From assembly GCA_001626765.1 (NCBI GenBank), contig LUOO01000021.1, forward strand, positions 1 through 64,000: a stretch of 64,000 nt of DNA, in the 5' to 3' direction. The translations under genes and the position numbers were made by a program. This DNA is from Maritimibacter sp. REDSEA-S28_B5. Lineage in GTDB: Bacteria; Pseudomonadota; Alphaproteobacteria; Rhodobacterales; Rhodobacteraceae. Shown here in pieces: positions 49,786-58,312 of this stretch (its first letter is position 1; every line of letters starts with the position of its first letter). The notes beneath the pieces are model-generated. The model was not told the DNA's origin, searched no databases, and saw only the letters and a list, made by a program, of their open reading frames with translations.

Positions 49786-50745
49786 ATGCTTCACACCACC
49801 TTCCGGCAGCTGGAGGTGTTCGTCGCGGTTGTCGATGCCGGCAGCTTTGTGGCGGGCGCAGATCGTCTGGGGATCACCCAGCCTGCTGTCTCGAACCACA
49901 TCAGGTCGCTGGAGGCGCAGGTCGGCTGCGTCGTGCTCGAACGGCGTCGAGGTACATCCTGCGTGCTGACCGAAGAGGGGCGAAACCTCTACGACAGGGC
50001 GCTTCAACTTCTGGACAATGCCGAGAAGCTCGCCTCGGAACTGCCCCGCGGATTGCGCCGGCAGTCGCGCACGCAGCTCAAGGTCTGGACGCAATTGCCG
50101 ATCATGATGCAGTGGCTGCGGCCCGTTGTGGTCGAATTCATGCGCGGCAACCCCGATGTCGAACTCGGCGTGGAACTGGGGTCGTTCGAGACCGTGGTGC
50201 AGCAGATCCGGGACCGCGAGGTGGACATCGCCTATTTCCTCGGCCATGGGGAAACGGCGGAGTTTGCGAGCGAGGTCGTCCATACCGAGCCGCACGGTAT
50301 CTTTGCCCCCGCCGATCATCCCAGCGTGCTCGAATTCCAGAAGAATCCCGAGGCGCTGCGCGACCTGCCGTTGATCCTGCCCAAACGGAACAGCCACTTC
50401 TTTCGGGTCATCGACAAATGCCTGATGCAGGCTGGGATCGACCGCTACTCGGTCGCCTGCGAGGTGCGCGATGCCCCGATCATCCGGGAGCTGATCCTGT
50501 CGGGCCACGTGGGCAGCATGTTTCACTATGTCGTCGAGGACGACGTGAAATCGGGCAAACTCGTCCAGCTCGTCGAGCTTCCGGCGATGGAGTTTCGACA
50601 GGTCTACCAGCCCCGCGCCACTTGTGCGCGGGTCGCGGGCCATTTTGCTGCGGAGGCGCGAGAGGCCTTTGCGCGGTCGGCGCGGGCACGGCGGGACAGG
50701 GCAGAGCCGCCCATGTCCAGCCTGATTGCCCGTCCGGTCGGTTAA
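49786..50745 (+). CDS. LysR-family transcriptional regulator
   Basis: The 319-residue protein has the LysR winged helix at the N-terminus (FRQLEVFVAVVDAGSFVAGA, then GITQPAVSNHIRSLEAQ, residues 4-45) and a C-terminal effector domain. It is divergent from the pcaD-like/DUF3237 pair and convergent with the oxygenase gene, with a 4-nt stop overlap. It is the best candidate to bind the repeated element in both nearby control regions. TTAGGGAGG precedes the ATG. Confidence 0.92.
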   Translation: MLHTTFRQLEVFVAVVDAGSFVAGADRLGITQPAVSNHIRSLEAQVGCVVLERRRGTSCVLTEEGRNLYDRALQLLDNAEKLASELPRGLRRQSRTQLKVWTQLPIMMQWLRPVVVEFMRGNPDVELGVELGSFETVVQQIRDREVDIAYFLGHGETAEFASEVVHTEPHGIFAPADHPSVLEFQKNPEALRDLPLILPKRNSHFFRVIDKCLMQAGIDRYSVACEVRDAPIIRELILSGHVGSMFHYVVEDDVKSGKLVQLVELPAMEFRQVYQPRATCARVAGHFAAEAREAFARSARARRDRAEPPMSSLIARPVG

Positions 50746-52175
50746 AGCGCGGCGGCGGTTTCAAGTTCTGCCTGCGGCACGAATTCCGAGTGGAACGTCA
50801 TGCGCAGCGGCATCGGCACATGCACCCGCGCGACAGGACCGGCGGTAATGTCGTCGGTGTCGAGGATGACCACCTCCGCCCGGTTCTCGGCCCTGTGGTT
50901 CACCACCGCGAGGAGATAGCCGTCGCCCTCGGGCGCCTCCGCCGATCGGGGCACGAACACGGGTTCCTGCACCGACGCCCCGGCGCCTGCGTGGTAGGCG
51001 CGGGTTTCTCCGGTCGCGTGGTCGATATGGCCTATCATGTTGAAGACCATGTCCTTTTCCTTGGCTGCCATGAAGCCGTGTCGATAGGGCCGTCCGGCCA
51101 CGCGTGGGTCCATCTCGAAGAAATCCGCCGGATGATCCCAGAGCACCGTTTCGCTGAAGCTCGCGTCGTTTGAGGACATGTCGAACGTCCACCGCGTGAG
51201 CAGCGACCGTCCTTTTTCCGGATCGAAGGGCGAACCGTCGAGGATCGGAATGTCGGGAAAGCCGACGCGCTCGGACACAGTGAGGTCGAGATGGATCCGG
51301 TCGCCGTCCTCATAGGCGTTGAGCGTGTGGAACGACCAGCGGGCGGGACCCTTGAAATAGCGGATGTCCTCGGACGCGCCATTTCGCGGCACAATACCCA
51401 CGTAGGTCGGTTTCGTTCCGTCCCAGGCCCAATGCGACCCACCGGCGGCCAGTCGCTCCGGGTCTGATGTCACCGGCATGATGGGAAACAGAATGTAGGT
51501 CTCGGTGAAGGCGAAGTCATGGATCATGCTGGCGTAGGGCGCGGTGAAGCGCTGCTCGGACACGAGCGTGCCGTCCGGTGCAATGGTGCCATAGGCAATG
51601 GCATTCGTCGCCTCGCCATCGGCGGCATAGCCATGCCAGATCACGTCATGGGTTTCGGGGTCGTATTTCACATGGGCGGTAAAGGTGCGCGAGGCCATCG
51701 CGCCGCCGAAATCGTTGCGCCCGATCGTCTCGAGCGTCATCGGGTTCACCTCGTAGGGGCGCCCGTCCTCCTTCAGCGCATAAAGCCGCCCGGCGTTCCA
51801 CATCAGCGCGGTATTGGCCGTGGTCCGGTCGCGCCCGGCGACACTGGGATCGTCGGTGAACGGGTTGCGATAGGCCCCGAACAGCGCCTTGCGCGCGGCG
51901 CGTTCCAGTTCGAATTTTTCGGTCCGCACGTAGCGCAGGCGGAAATCAACGTGGCCATCCGAGAAGTAGAAGCCCGAAACCTGCCCGTCGCCATTGATGA
52001 AGATATCGTCGCCCAGCCGGGGTGGGAGCTGCGGGTCCGGGCCGCAGCGATACATCGCGCCATTGATCGCCTCTGGAATGACGCCCTCGACTTCGAGTTC
52101 GAACAGGTCGATTTCCATGCGCATGGGTTTGTTGACGCCGGTGAAACCGGGCGTCTGGGGAAACTGGATCGACAT
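50742..52175 (-). CDS. Carotenoid oxygenase family dioxygenase (apocarotenoid or lignostilbene type)
   Basis: The 477-residue enzyme is a non-heme iron dioxygenase that cleaves a C=C bond. The four iron His are in TAHVKYDPE, SMIHDFAFTE, WSFHTLNAYEDGD and the C-terminal MTFHSEF. This family contains carotenoid cleavers and lignostilbene dioxygenases. The aromatic-catabolic setting favours a stilbene-type substrate, but sequence alone cannot prove it. The start at 52175 has GGGAGGTG upstream. It is divergent from the ABC operon across a 287-nt region with element copy 2. Confidence 0.88.
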   Translation of the reverse strand: MSIQFPQTPGFTGVNKPMRMEIDLFELEVEGVIPEAINGAMYRCGPDPQLPPRLGDDIFINGDGQVSGFYFSDGHVDFRLRYVRTEKFELERAARKALFGAYRNPFTDDPSVAGRDRTTANTALMWNAGRLYALKEDGRPYEVNPMTLETIGRNDFGGAMASRTFTAHVKYDPETHDVIWHGYAADGEATNAIAYGTIAPDGTLVSEQRFTAPYASMIHDFAFTETYILFPIMPVTSDPERLAAGGSHWAWDGTKPTYVGIVPRNGASEDIRYFKGPARWSFHTLNAYEDGDRIHLDLTVSERVGFPDIPILDGSPFDPEKGRSLLTRWTFDMSSNDASFSETVLWDHPADFFEMDPRVAGRPYRHGFMAAKEKDMVFNMIGHIDHATGETRAYHAGAGASVQEPVFVPRSAEAPEGDGYLLAVVNHRAENRAEVVILDTDDITAGPVARVHVPMPLRMTFHSEFVPQAELETAAAL

Positions 52176-52229
52176 TAGCACCTCCCGAACCGTCATGTCT
52201 TTCGGGCAGGGTGGGCCGCAGAACGCAGC

Positions 52230-52268
52230 GCGAGCAACGCAGTTGGCTGCTATGAATGACATAACGCT
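52230..52268 (+). promoter_or_regulatory. Shared regulatory element, copy 2
   Basis: Identical 15-bp GCGAGCAACGCAGTT (52230-52244) and a related downstream stretch (CTATGAATGACATAACG) as at 49725. It lies 55 nt before the oxygenase start (minus) and 233 nt before the ABC binding protein (plus). GTTATCACT follows at 52272. The rest of the 287-nt spacer holds no gene that I can support. Confidence 0.6.
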
Positions 52269-52462
52269 CAAGTTATCACTGGGGTAGAAAGTGAGGTGCA
52301 AGACCGAACGAGCGGAGCAGGTCGCCTATACGTTCTGGGTTATATCTTAGATAAGGGTCAAATCTGTTGCTCGGATGCCGGTTCTGGCGCGGAATGGTGC
52401 GGCAGATTGACCCATGTCGCCAGGAGGGGCGGTGTGGGTCGCGCACCCAGGGAGGATTGGAA

Positions 52463-53431
52463 ATGAACAGCTTCACACGCCGGTCACTGATAACGCGCGC
52501 CATGATGAGCGGGGTTGCCGTCATGGCGATGACCCTGCCGCTCGCCGCGCAGGACCTTACCGAAATCCGGGTCATCAACGCCCCCACCGCCTTTGAGCCG
52601 CTCTGGCTCGCCCAGGAAGAGGGCATCTTCGAAAAACACGGGCTCAAGGCCGAGATCATTCCCGGCGGCCCGCCCGATGCGATGATGCCGCAGCTGATCA
52701 CCGGGCAGGCGGAGTTCGCGCTGACCTCGGGTCTCGCCGTCATGAACGCCTCGGCCAAGGGCCTGCCTGTGCAACTGGTCATGGGCAACATGATGTCGCA
52801 GAAGGGCACGGTGGCCACCGCCGCCTTGATCGCGCCGGCGGACAGCGGGATCGACGATGTGACCGATCTGGCCGGCAAGAAGATCGGCATCACCAGCCTG
52901 AACAACCAGCCGCACCTCGCGCTCCTGATGTCGGCGGCGGACAAGGGAATGGACATCGACAGCCTGACCTTCGTCGAGCTGCCGCCCCCGGCCATGGTGA
53001 CCGCGAATGACAAGGGCACGGTGGACGCGATCTATGCGCTTGATCCCTATATGTCGGCTGCCATTCAGGGGGGCTACGTGAAGGTCGAGGAATCGGTGTC
53101 GCTCTACATGGACGGCCTGCCATCTGTGTCCTTTGCGGCCGGGAGCGAATATGTGGCCAACAACCCCGACATCGTCGACGCCTTCATTGCCGCGATGACC
53201 GAGGCCGAGGAATATGCCAACGCCAATCCGGAGCGGGTGCGCGACATCGACCGCAAATACACCAAACTCGATCCCGAATTCATCGCAAACCGTCCGATCA
53301 GCACCTTCACGCCCCAGATCAACGCGGGTGCGCTGGAAAAGGTGGGGCATGCCATGGTCGAATACGGCTGGCTCGACACGGCGCCGGACATGGAAAAGCT
53401 CATCGCGCCGCAGGCGCCCCGCGCCGAATGA
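52463..53431 (+). CDS. NMT1/SsuA-type ABC transporter substrate-binding protein
   Basis: The 322-residue periplasmic protein has a signal peptide (ending near 33, PLAAQD) and the fold of the nitrate/sulfonate/taurine/thiamine-precursor binding proteins: INAPTAFEPLWLAQEEGIFE, then GQAEFALTSGLAVMNASAKG. The ligand is unknown. It heads an operon of two permeases, an ATPase and an MmgE/PrpD protein. GGGAGGATTGG precedes the ATG at 52463. A hairpin separates it from the permease gene. Confidence 0.88.
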   Translation: MNSFTRRSLITRAMMSGVAVMAMTLPLAAQDLTEIRVINAPTAFEPLWLAQEEGIFEKHGLKAEIIPGGPPDAMMPQLITGQAEFALTSGLAVMNASAKGLPVQLVMGNMMSQKGTVATAALIAPADSGIDDVTDLAGKKIGITSLNNQPHLALLMSAADKGMDIDSLTFVELPPPAMVTANDKGTVDAIYALDPYMSAAIQGGYVKVEESVSLYMDGLPSVSFAAGSEYVANNPDIVDAFIAAMTEAEEYANANPERVRDIDRKYTKLDPEFIANRPISTFTPQINAGALEKVGHAMVEYGWLDTAPDMEKLIAPQAPRAE

Positions 53432-53465
53432 CCGACGCGAAAGCGTCGCGCTGAACGTGCCAAGC

Positions 53466-53492
53466 CATCGCCCGGTCCCGTGCCGGGCGATG
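53466..53492 (+). promoter_or_regulatory. Perfect hairpin between binding-protein and permease genes
   Basis: CATCGCCCGG (53466-53475) and CCGGGCGATG (53483-53492) form a 10-bp stem with a 7-nt loop, 34 nt after the binding-protein stop. No uridine run follows. It probably protects the upstream message and lowers expression of the membrane genes. Confidence 0.6.
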
Positions 53493-53518
53493 CCTGACCG
53501 GGATTTGGGAGGGTTCCA

Positions 53519-54292
53519 GTGTTCGACAATCGAAAATTCATCAGTCAGGTTCTGGTGGGCGCGGGACTCCTCGCCCTTTGGCAACTGGCCGCGATGTCGG
53601 GAACCATGGGTCGCGATCTGCTGCCCCTGCCGCTCGACGTCTTTTCCCGCCTGATCGAGCTTCCTTTCGAGGCGCGGTTCTGGAGCGCGCTGCAGCTGAC
53701 GCTCGCATCGGCCTTTCTGGGCCTGTGTATCGCGGCAGTCATCGGAATCCCTCTCGGGTTGATCATCGGGGCGAACCCGCGTGTCTATCGCGCCACGCGG
53801 TTTCTCGTCGACCTGTTCCGGTCTTGGCCAATCATCGCGCTCATGCCGGTGCTGGTCCTGCTGTTCGGCGCGAGCTTCAAGATGAAGCTCATCATGGTGG
53901 TGCTGGCCGCGCTCTGGCCGATCCTCGTGCAGTCGATCTACGGCGCACGCCGGGTCGAACCGACGATCGAGGACATGACGCTGTCCTACGGCATCGGCGG
54001 GCGGGTCAAGTTCTTCGAGGTCGCGCTGCCCAACGCGCTGCCTTTCATCATGACCGGTCTGCGCATTTCGACCGCGCTGTCGGTGCTCCTGTCCATCGGG
54101 GTCGAAGTGCTCTCGTCCGTGCCGGGTATCGGTTACGAAATCGCCATCGCGCGGATCGACGGGGCCTCCGCGGAAGTCATCGCCTATGTCATCGTGTCGG
54201 GCTTTCTGGGTCTGACGCTGAACCAAGCCTTTGCCGCGATCGAGCGTTACGTGCTCGCCTGGCACCCGTCCGTCCGTGGGGAGACGGCCTGA
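53519..54292 (+). CDS. ABC transporter permease (SsuC/TauC type), first of two
   Basis: The 257-residue permease has about six hydrophobic segments and the binding-protein-dependent transport loop IEDMTLSYGIGGRVKFFEVA. It starts at a GTG (53519) with GGGAGGG upstream. Its stop overlaps the next permease start (TGATG). The two permeases are different proteins, so the channel is probably a heterodimer, unlike the homodimeric Ssu systems. Confidence 0.88.
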   Translation: MFDNRKFISQVLVGAGLLALWQLAAMSGTMGRDLLPLPLDVFSRLIELPFEARFWSALQLTLASAFLGLCIAAVIGIPLGLIIGANPRVYRATRFLVDLFRSWPIIALMPVLVLLFGASFKMKLIMVVLAALWPILVQSIYGARRVEPTIEDMTLSYGIGGRVKFFEVALPNALPFIMTGLRISTALSVLLSIGVEVLSSVPGIGYEIAIARIDGASAEVIAYVIVSGFLGLTLNQAFAAIERYVLAWHPSVRGETA

Positions 54293-55074
54293 TGAAACTG
54301 ACCAACCGATTTCTGGGCATCCTTGCCGAAGCCTGGCTGCCCGTCGCGCTTATCGTGCTGTGGTGGCTGGCCTCCGCCGGGTCGACCTCGCTCTACTTTC
54401 CGCCGCTCGCCGAGATCGTCTCGGTCGGGGTCCGCGACATCACCGAGGGGCCGCTTCTGTCCTACGCGGCCTTTTCCCTGACCAACCTCGCCGCCGGGCT
54501 GGCCATTGCCATCGTGGTGGGCGTGGTGGCAGGTGTGATCCTCGGATCGTCGCAACGCCTGCGCGACGCCGTGAACCCCTACCTTCAGTTCATCCGGTCG
54601 GTGCCGCAGGTTGCGCTGGTTCCGCTGATCATCGGCGCGCTGGGCATCGGCGCCCTGCCCAAGATCTGGTCGATCAGTTTCGCCTGCGTCTGGCCGGTGC
54701 TTCTCAACACCATCGACGGGGTCAAGGGGATCGACACGGCACTGACCGATTTCTCGAAGTCTTACCGTCTGTCGAAACGCACCCATGTGCTCGACATGGT
54801 GCTGCCCGCCGCCCTGCCGCAGATCGTGCCGGGTGTGCGCACCGCGCTGGCCATCGGCGTGATCGTCATGGTGGTGAGCGAAATCTACGGCGCCGACAGC
54901 GGGCTGGGCTATTACATCCTGCAATCGGGCCGGAACTTCGCGGTGGCCGAGACATGGGCGGGGACCATTCTGGTCGGGCTGCTCGGATACCTGCTGAGCC
55001 GCCTTTTCGAGATCTTCGAACACTTTGCCTTGAGATGGCACCGCGAAAGCTCGGCCCAGGCCCGGCGCGGATGA
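54292..55074 (+). CDS. ABC transporter permease (SsuC/TauC type), second of two
   Basis: The 260-residue membrane protein starts MKLTNRFLGILAEAWLPVAL and has FIRSVPQVALVPLIIGALG and the ATPase-contact loop LTDFSKSYRLSKRTHVLDMV. It forms the membrane channel with the preceding permease. The start at 54292 is set by the TGATG overlap. The frame is open far upstream inside the first permease gene, but that part reads as low-complexity mirror sequence. Confidence 0.88.
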   Translation: MKLTNRFLGILAEAWLPVALIVLWWLASAGSTSLYFPPLAEIVSVGVRDITEGPLLSYAAFSLTNLAAGLAIAIVVGVVAGVILGSSQRLRDAVNPYLQFIRSVPQVALVPLIIGALGIGALPKIWSISFACVWPVLLNTIDGVKGIDTALTDFSKSYRLSKRTHVLDMVLPAALPQIVPGVRTALAIGVIVMVVSEIYGADSGLGYYILQSGRNFAVAETWAGTILVGLLGYLLSRLFEIFEHFALRWHRESSAQARRG

Positions 55075-55096
55075 TGACATGACAAAGGAAAAACCG

Positions 55097-55930
55097 ATGA
55101 ACACCGTGACCAAATCCCTGACTCGCACCGCCGCAGACGCGACCCCGGCCACCCCGGCGCTCGAAGCGCGCGAGGTCGAGGTCACTTACCGCGCCGGCGC
55201 TTTTGCCAAGACGGTGCTCAAGGGCCTGAACGTCACCGTGAACCCCGGGGAATTCGTCTGCATCGTTGGCCCTTCGGGGGTCGGCAAGACCACATTGCTG
55301 CGCTGCCTGTCGGGCCTTCTGCGTCCTACGGCGGGCGAGGTCCGCGTCGTGGGGCGCACCGTCGTCGCGCCGCCCGAGGAAATCGCGGTCGTTTTTCAGG
55401 ATTACAGCCGGTCGCTCCTGCCGTGGATGAATGCGCTCAAGAACGTGGCTCTGCCGCTCAAGGGCCGCGGCGTGTCAAAGGCCAAGCGCGAGGCCAAGGC
55501 GCGCGAGGTGCTCGCGACCGTGGGTCTGAGCGATGCGGCCGAGAAATACCCCTGGCAACTGTCGGGCGGGATGCAGCAGCGCGTCGCCATCGCCCGTGCG
55601 CTGGCCTATGACGCGCGTATCCTCGTGATGGACGAGCCTTTTGCCTCGGTCGATGCGCAGACGCGGTTCGAGCTCGAGGATCTGGTGCTCGAGCTGCGCG
55701 ACAGGCTCGGCATCTGCGTCGTGCTCGTGACCCATGACATCGACGAGGCAGTCTATCTCTCGGACCGCGTGGTCGTGCTGGCCAATTCGCCCGCCTCGGT
55801 GATCGACACGGTCGAGATCGACCTGCCGTTCCCGCGCGACCAGATCGCGACCAAGAGCCTGCACGAGTTTGCCGAGTTCCGGGGCCGCATCCTGGGCGAA
55901 ATCCTGCATTCACGGGCGCAAGAGAAGTGA
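55097..55930 (+). CDS. ABC transporter ATP-binding protein (SsuB/TauB type)
   Basis: The 277-residue ATPase has Walker A GPSGVGKTTLL, Q-loop VFQDYSRSLLPWM, signature LSGGMQQRVAIARAL and Walker B ILVMDEPFASVDA. I place the start at 55097 because AAAGGAAAA precedes it; an ATG at 55079 is also in frame. It overlaps the following MmgE/PrpD gene by 4 nt (GTGA), tying the importer to that enzyme. Confidence 0.92.
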   Translation: MNTVTKSLTRTAADATPATPALEAREVEVTYRAGAFAKTVLKGLNVTVNPGEFVCIVGPSGVGKTTLLRCLSGLLRPTAGEVRVVGRTVVAPPEEIAVVFQDYSRSLLPWMNALKNVALPLKGRGVSKAKREAKAREVLATVGLSDAAEKYPWQLSGGMQQRVAIARALAYDARILVMDEPFASVDAQTRFELEDLVLELRDRLGICVVLVTHDIDEAVYLSDRVVVLANSPASVIDTVEIDLPFPRDQIATKSLHEFAEFRGRILGEILHSRAQEK

Positions 55931-57300
55931 CCGCGCCAGTCGATCTGCGGCCGGCGTTGACTGCGCTTGTCGACCACGCGCTGTCCGTCCGGCCCGAGGA
56001 CCTGCCGCGAGAGGCATTGGAGGCCGCCAAGGCCCGGCTCACCGATGTCGTCGGCTGCGCGCTGGGGGGGATCAGGGCCGACGGTAACGCGGGGCTCCTC
56101 GACCTGATGCTGGCGCAGGGCGGGGCGGGGCAGGCGCGGGTCATCGGCACACCCCATCGACTGCCCGCGATCAATGCCGCCATGGTCAACGCGGTCTTTG
56201 CCCGGTCTTTCGACTACGAGGTGATGACGGTCCGGTATCACGACGAGCTGATCCCCTCGCACCATGCCGGGACCACGATCCCCACGGCGCTGGCCGCTGC
56301 CGATCACGTCGGTGCCTCCGGGGCCGAGCTGCTGGCGGCGATCGTGGTGGGCGACGACCTCGCCGCCCGCCTGCTCATCGCCTCGGGGCTCGATTTCGGG
56401 CAGGGCTGGGACGGTTCGTCGGTCTACTCGGCCCCCGGCGCGGCACTGGCGGCGGCGCGGCTTTATGGTCTGGACCGGGACCAGACGATCCACGCCATCG
56501 GGCTGACCGTGGCGCAGATTTCGCATACGATCCAAGATCTCTACGACGGCGCGATGGGGTTCAAGCTGTCGCAGGGAACGGCCGCGCGCAATGCGCTGAC
56601 GGCGGTGGAACTGGCCCGAGCGGGATGGGTCGGGATGACCGACCCGCTGGGCGCGCGGTTCGGGTTCTTCGCGACCTATACGGCGGGCTGTTCACGGCCC
56701 GAGGTTCTGGGCGAGGCCCTCGGGAGCGCCTATTTCGCCGAGGCGCATTTCAAGCGGTATTCGTCCTGCATGGCCACGCACAACGGAATCGAGGCGGCAC
56801 TGGCGCTTTACGAGGCGCATGACTTCGACCCCGCGACCATCGAGCGGCTGACCGTTCGCGTGCCCGCCGCGCGGATGGGCAATTTCTGCAACAAACCCTT
56901 TGCCCCGCGCGCATTCCCCCATTGTGACGCGATCTTCAGCTATACCTTTCCTGTCTCCATCGCCCTGCAAACCGGGTCGGTGCAACCCGACGCCTATCTG
57001 CGCGGGGCCGAGGGCTGGGCGGTGGGTCAACGCCTGACCGACCGCGCGACCGTCGCCCCCTTGCCCGAGGGCCGCATCGGGGCCGAGGTCGAGATCGCGC
57101 TGGCCGATGGGCGCGTTCTGTCTGCGGCGAACGACCGGCTGGCCGCCGATCCTCGATTTGGCGGCTATGATCCGGTGATTGCGTCCGCCAAGTTCCGGGG
57201 ACAGGCCGAGCCGCGCCATGGTGCCGCTCGGACCAGTGACATGCTGGCGAGCCTCGAGGCGGTCGAGGCCGCAAGCTCCGTCGCTGAACTCGCCGTCTGA
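55927..57300 (+). CDS. MmgE/PrpD family protein (2-methylcitrate dehydratase-like fold)
   Basis: The 457-residue protein belongs to the MmgE/PrpD family (LTDVVGCALGGIRADGNAG, FARSFDYEVMTVRYHDELIP, YSSCMATHNGIEAAL). Members include 2-methylcitrate dehydratase, cis-aconitate decarboxylase and other (de)hydratases or lyases of small acids. With no prpB/prpC nearby, methylcitrate is unlikely; a dicarboxylate or ring-cleavage product is more probable. It starts at the GTG overlapping the ABC ATPase stop. Confidence 0.87.
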   Translation: MTAPVDLRPALTALVDHALSVRPEDLPREALEAAKARLTDVVGCALGGIRADGNAGLLDLMLAQGGAGQARVIGTPHRLPAINAAMVNAVFARSFDYEVMTVRYHDELIPSHHAGTTIPTALAAADHVGASGAELLAAIVVGDDLAARLLIASGLDFGQGWDGSSVYSAPGAALAAARLYGLDRDQTIHAIGLTVAQISHTIQDLYDGAMGFKLSQGTAARNALTAVELARAGWVGMTDPLGARFGFFATYTAGCSRPEVLGEALGSAYFAEAHFKRYSSCMATHNGIEAALALYEAHDFDPATIERLTVRVPAARMGNFCNKPFAPRAFPHCDAIFSYTFPVSIALQTGSVQPDAYLRGAEGWAVGQRLTDRATVAPLPEGRIGAEVEIALADGRVLSAANDRLAADPRFGGYDPVIASAKFRGQAEPRHGAARTSDMLASLEAVEAASSVAELAV

Positions 57301-57362
57301 ATAACAACGGGCCGAGCCATGGAAACCCGCGTGCCTGCCGGCGTTCTTGCGTCGGCCTGCGT

Positions 57363-58205
57363 TCAAAGCAGCGGAGCGGCGGTCGTCGCCCCGAGGATTG
57401 CGCGTGCGCCGTCCCCGTCGGTTAGCCGCCGACCGCATGCCCGTGCCAGGTCGGCGACCTTCGCAACCCGCTCGGCATTGTCCCGCGCGGGGGTTCCGGT
57501 CGCATCCACGATGGCGTTCTCGAAACCCACACGCACGTGGCCGCCATCGTCGATCGTCCGGGCAAGACAGGCCATTTCTCCGGTTCCGAAAGCGCAGGTC
57601 ATCCAGATCGCCTCGTCGGTGAGCCGCTCGGATTTCAAAGCGGCATGAAGCGCCTCGTAATCCGCGATGTCGGAATTCTGGGTCACGGCATAGCGTCCGG
57701 CGACCACGATTACTCGAGGCGTATCGCGTAAATGCAGCGCGTTGTCGCGGTGGAGAGCGGCGAAAAGGGCGATGTCCTGGGGATCGTAGAGGATGAACTG
57801 GATCGCCGTTCCGCGCGCCGCGGCACCAGCGAGAAAGCGGTCCGCTGCGTCATGGCCTTCGCGCATGAGTTCCCTGATCGAAAACGACACGCAGGCGGGG
57901 TTCAGCGCCTCGACGCTCGCGACCTGCTGGGCGAGAGAAAAGACGCCTGCCGCCTCGGTCGTCGTCTGCACGGCTAGGCCCGGGGCCGCTGCCGCAACCG
58001 CCGCGATAGCCGCCCGATACCGGTCCGCATCCAGCGAATGGCGCTCGGCGCTGTCGCGCACATGCAGGTGGATCGCGCCCGCTCCGGCGTCTTGGCAGGC
58101 GCGGGCGGTGGTCGCCAGATCCTCGGGCGATATCGGAACGGCGGGGTGGTCTGCCTTGGTCCGCCGCGCACCGTTCGGCGCGACCATGATGCACAGGTCG
58201 GTCAT
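57363..58205 (-). CDS. BKACE-family enzyme (beta-keto acid cleavage, DUF849)
   Basis: The 280-residue protein is a BKACE (3-keto-5-aminohexanoate cleavage enzyme family) TIM barrel: MVAPNGARRTKADHPAVP, the zinc-binding HLHVRD at about 47-52, SFSIRELM and VRVGFENAI. These enzymes cleave a beta-keto acid with acetyl-CoA to give acetoacetate plus a CoA ester. The specific keto acid is not evident. It is convergent with the MmgE/PrpD gene and divergent from the AraC gene. Confidence 0.87.
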   Translation of the reverse strand: MTDLCIMVAPNGARRTKADHPAVPISPEDLATTARACQDAGAGAIHLHVRDSAERHSLDADRYRAAIAAVAAAAPGLAVQTTTEAAGVFSLAQQVASVEALNPACVSFSIRELMREGHDAADRFLAGAAARGTAIQFILYDPQDIALFAALHRDNALHLRDTPRVIVVAGRYAVTQNSDIADYEALHAALKSERLTDEAIWMTCAFGTGEMACLARTIDDGGHVRVGFENAIVDATGTPARDNAERVAKVADLARACGRRLTDGDGARAILGATTAAPLL

Positions 58206-58312
58206 CTTGTCTCCTGAGGTGGTTTGCGTGATCCCCGAGTCACTGGACGCATGAAACCATGTGCCCTAGACTCGCGAAACCCCATGGTGAGGACTGGGGT
58301 GAGGGAGGAGAA

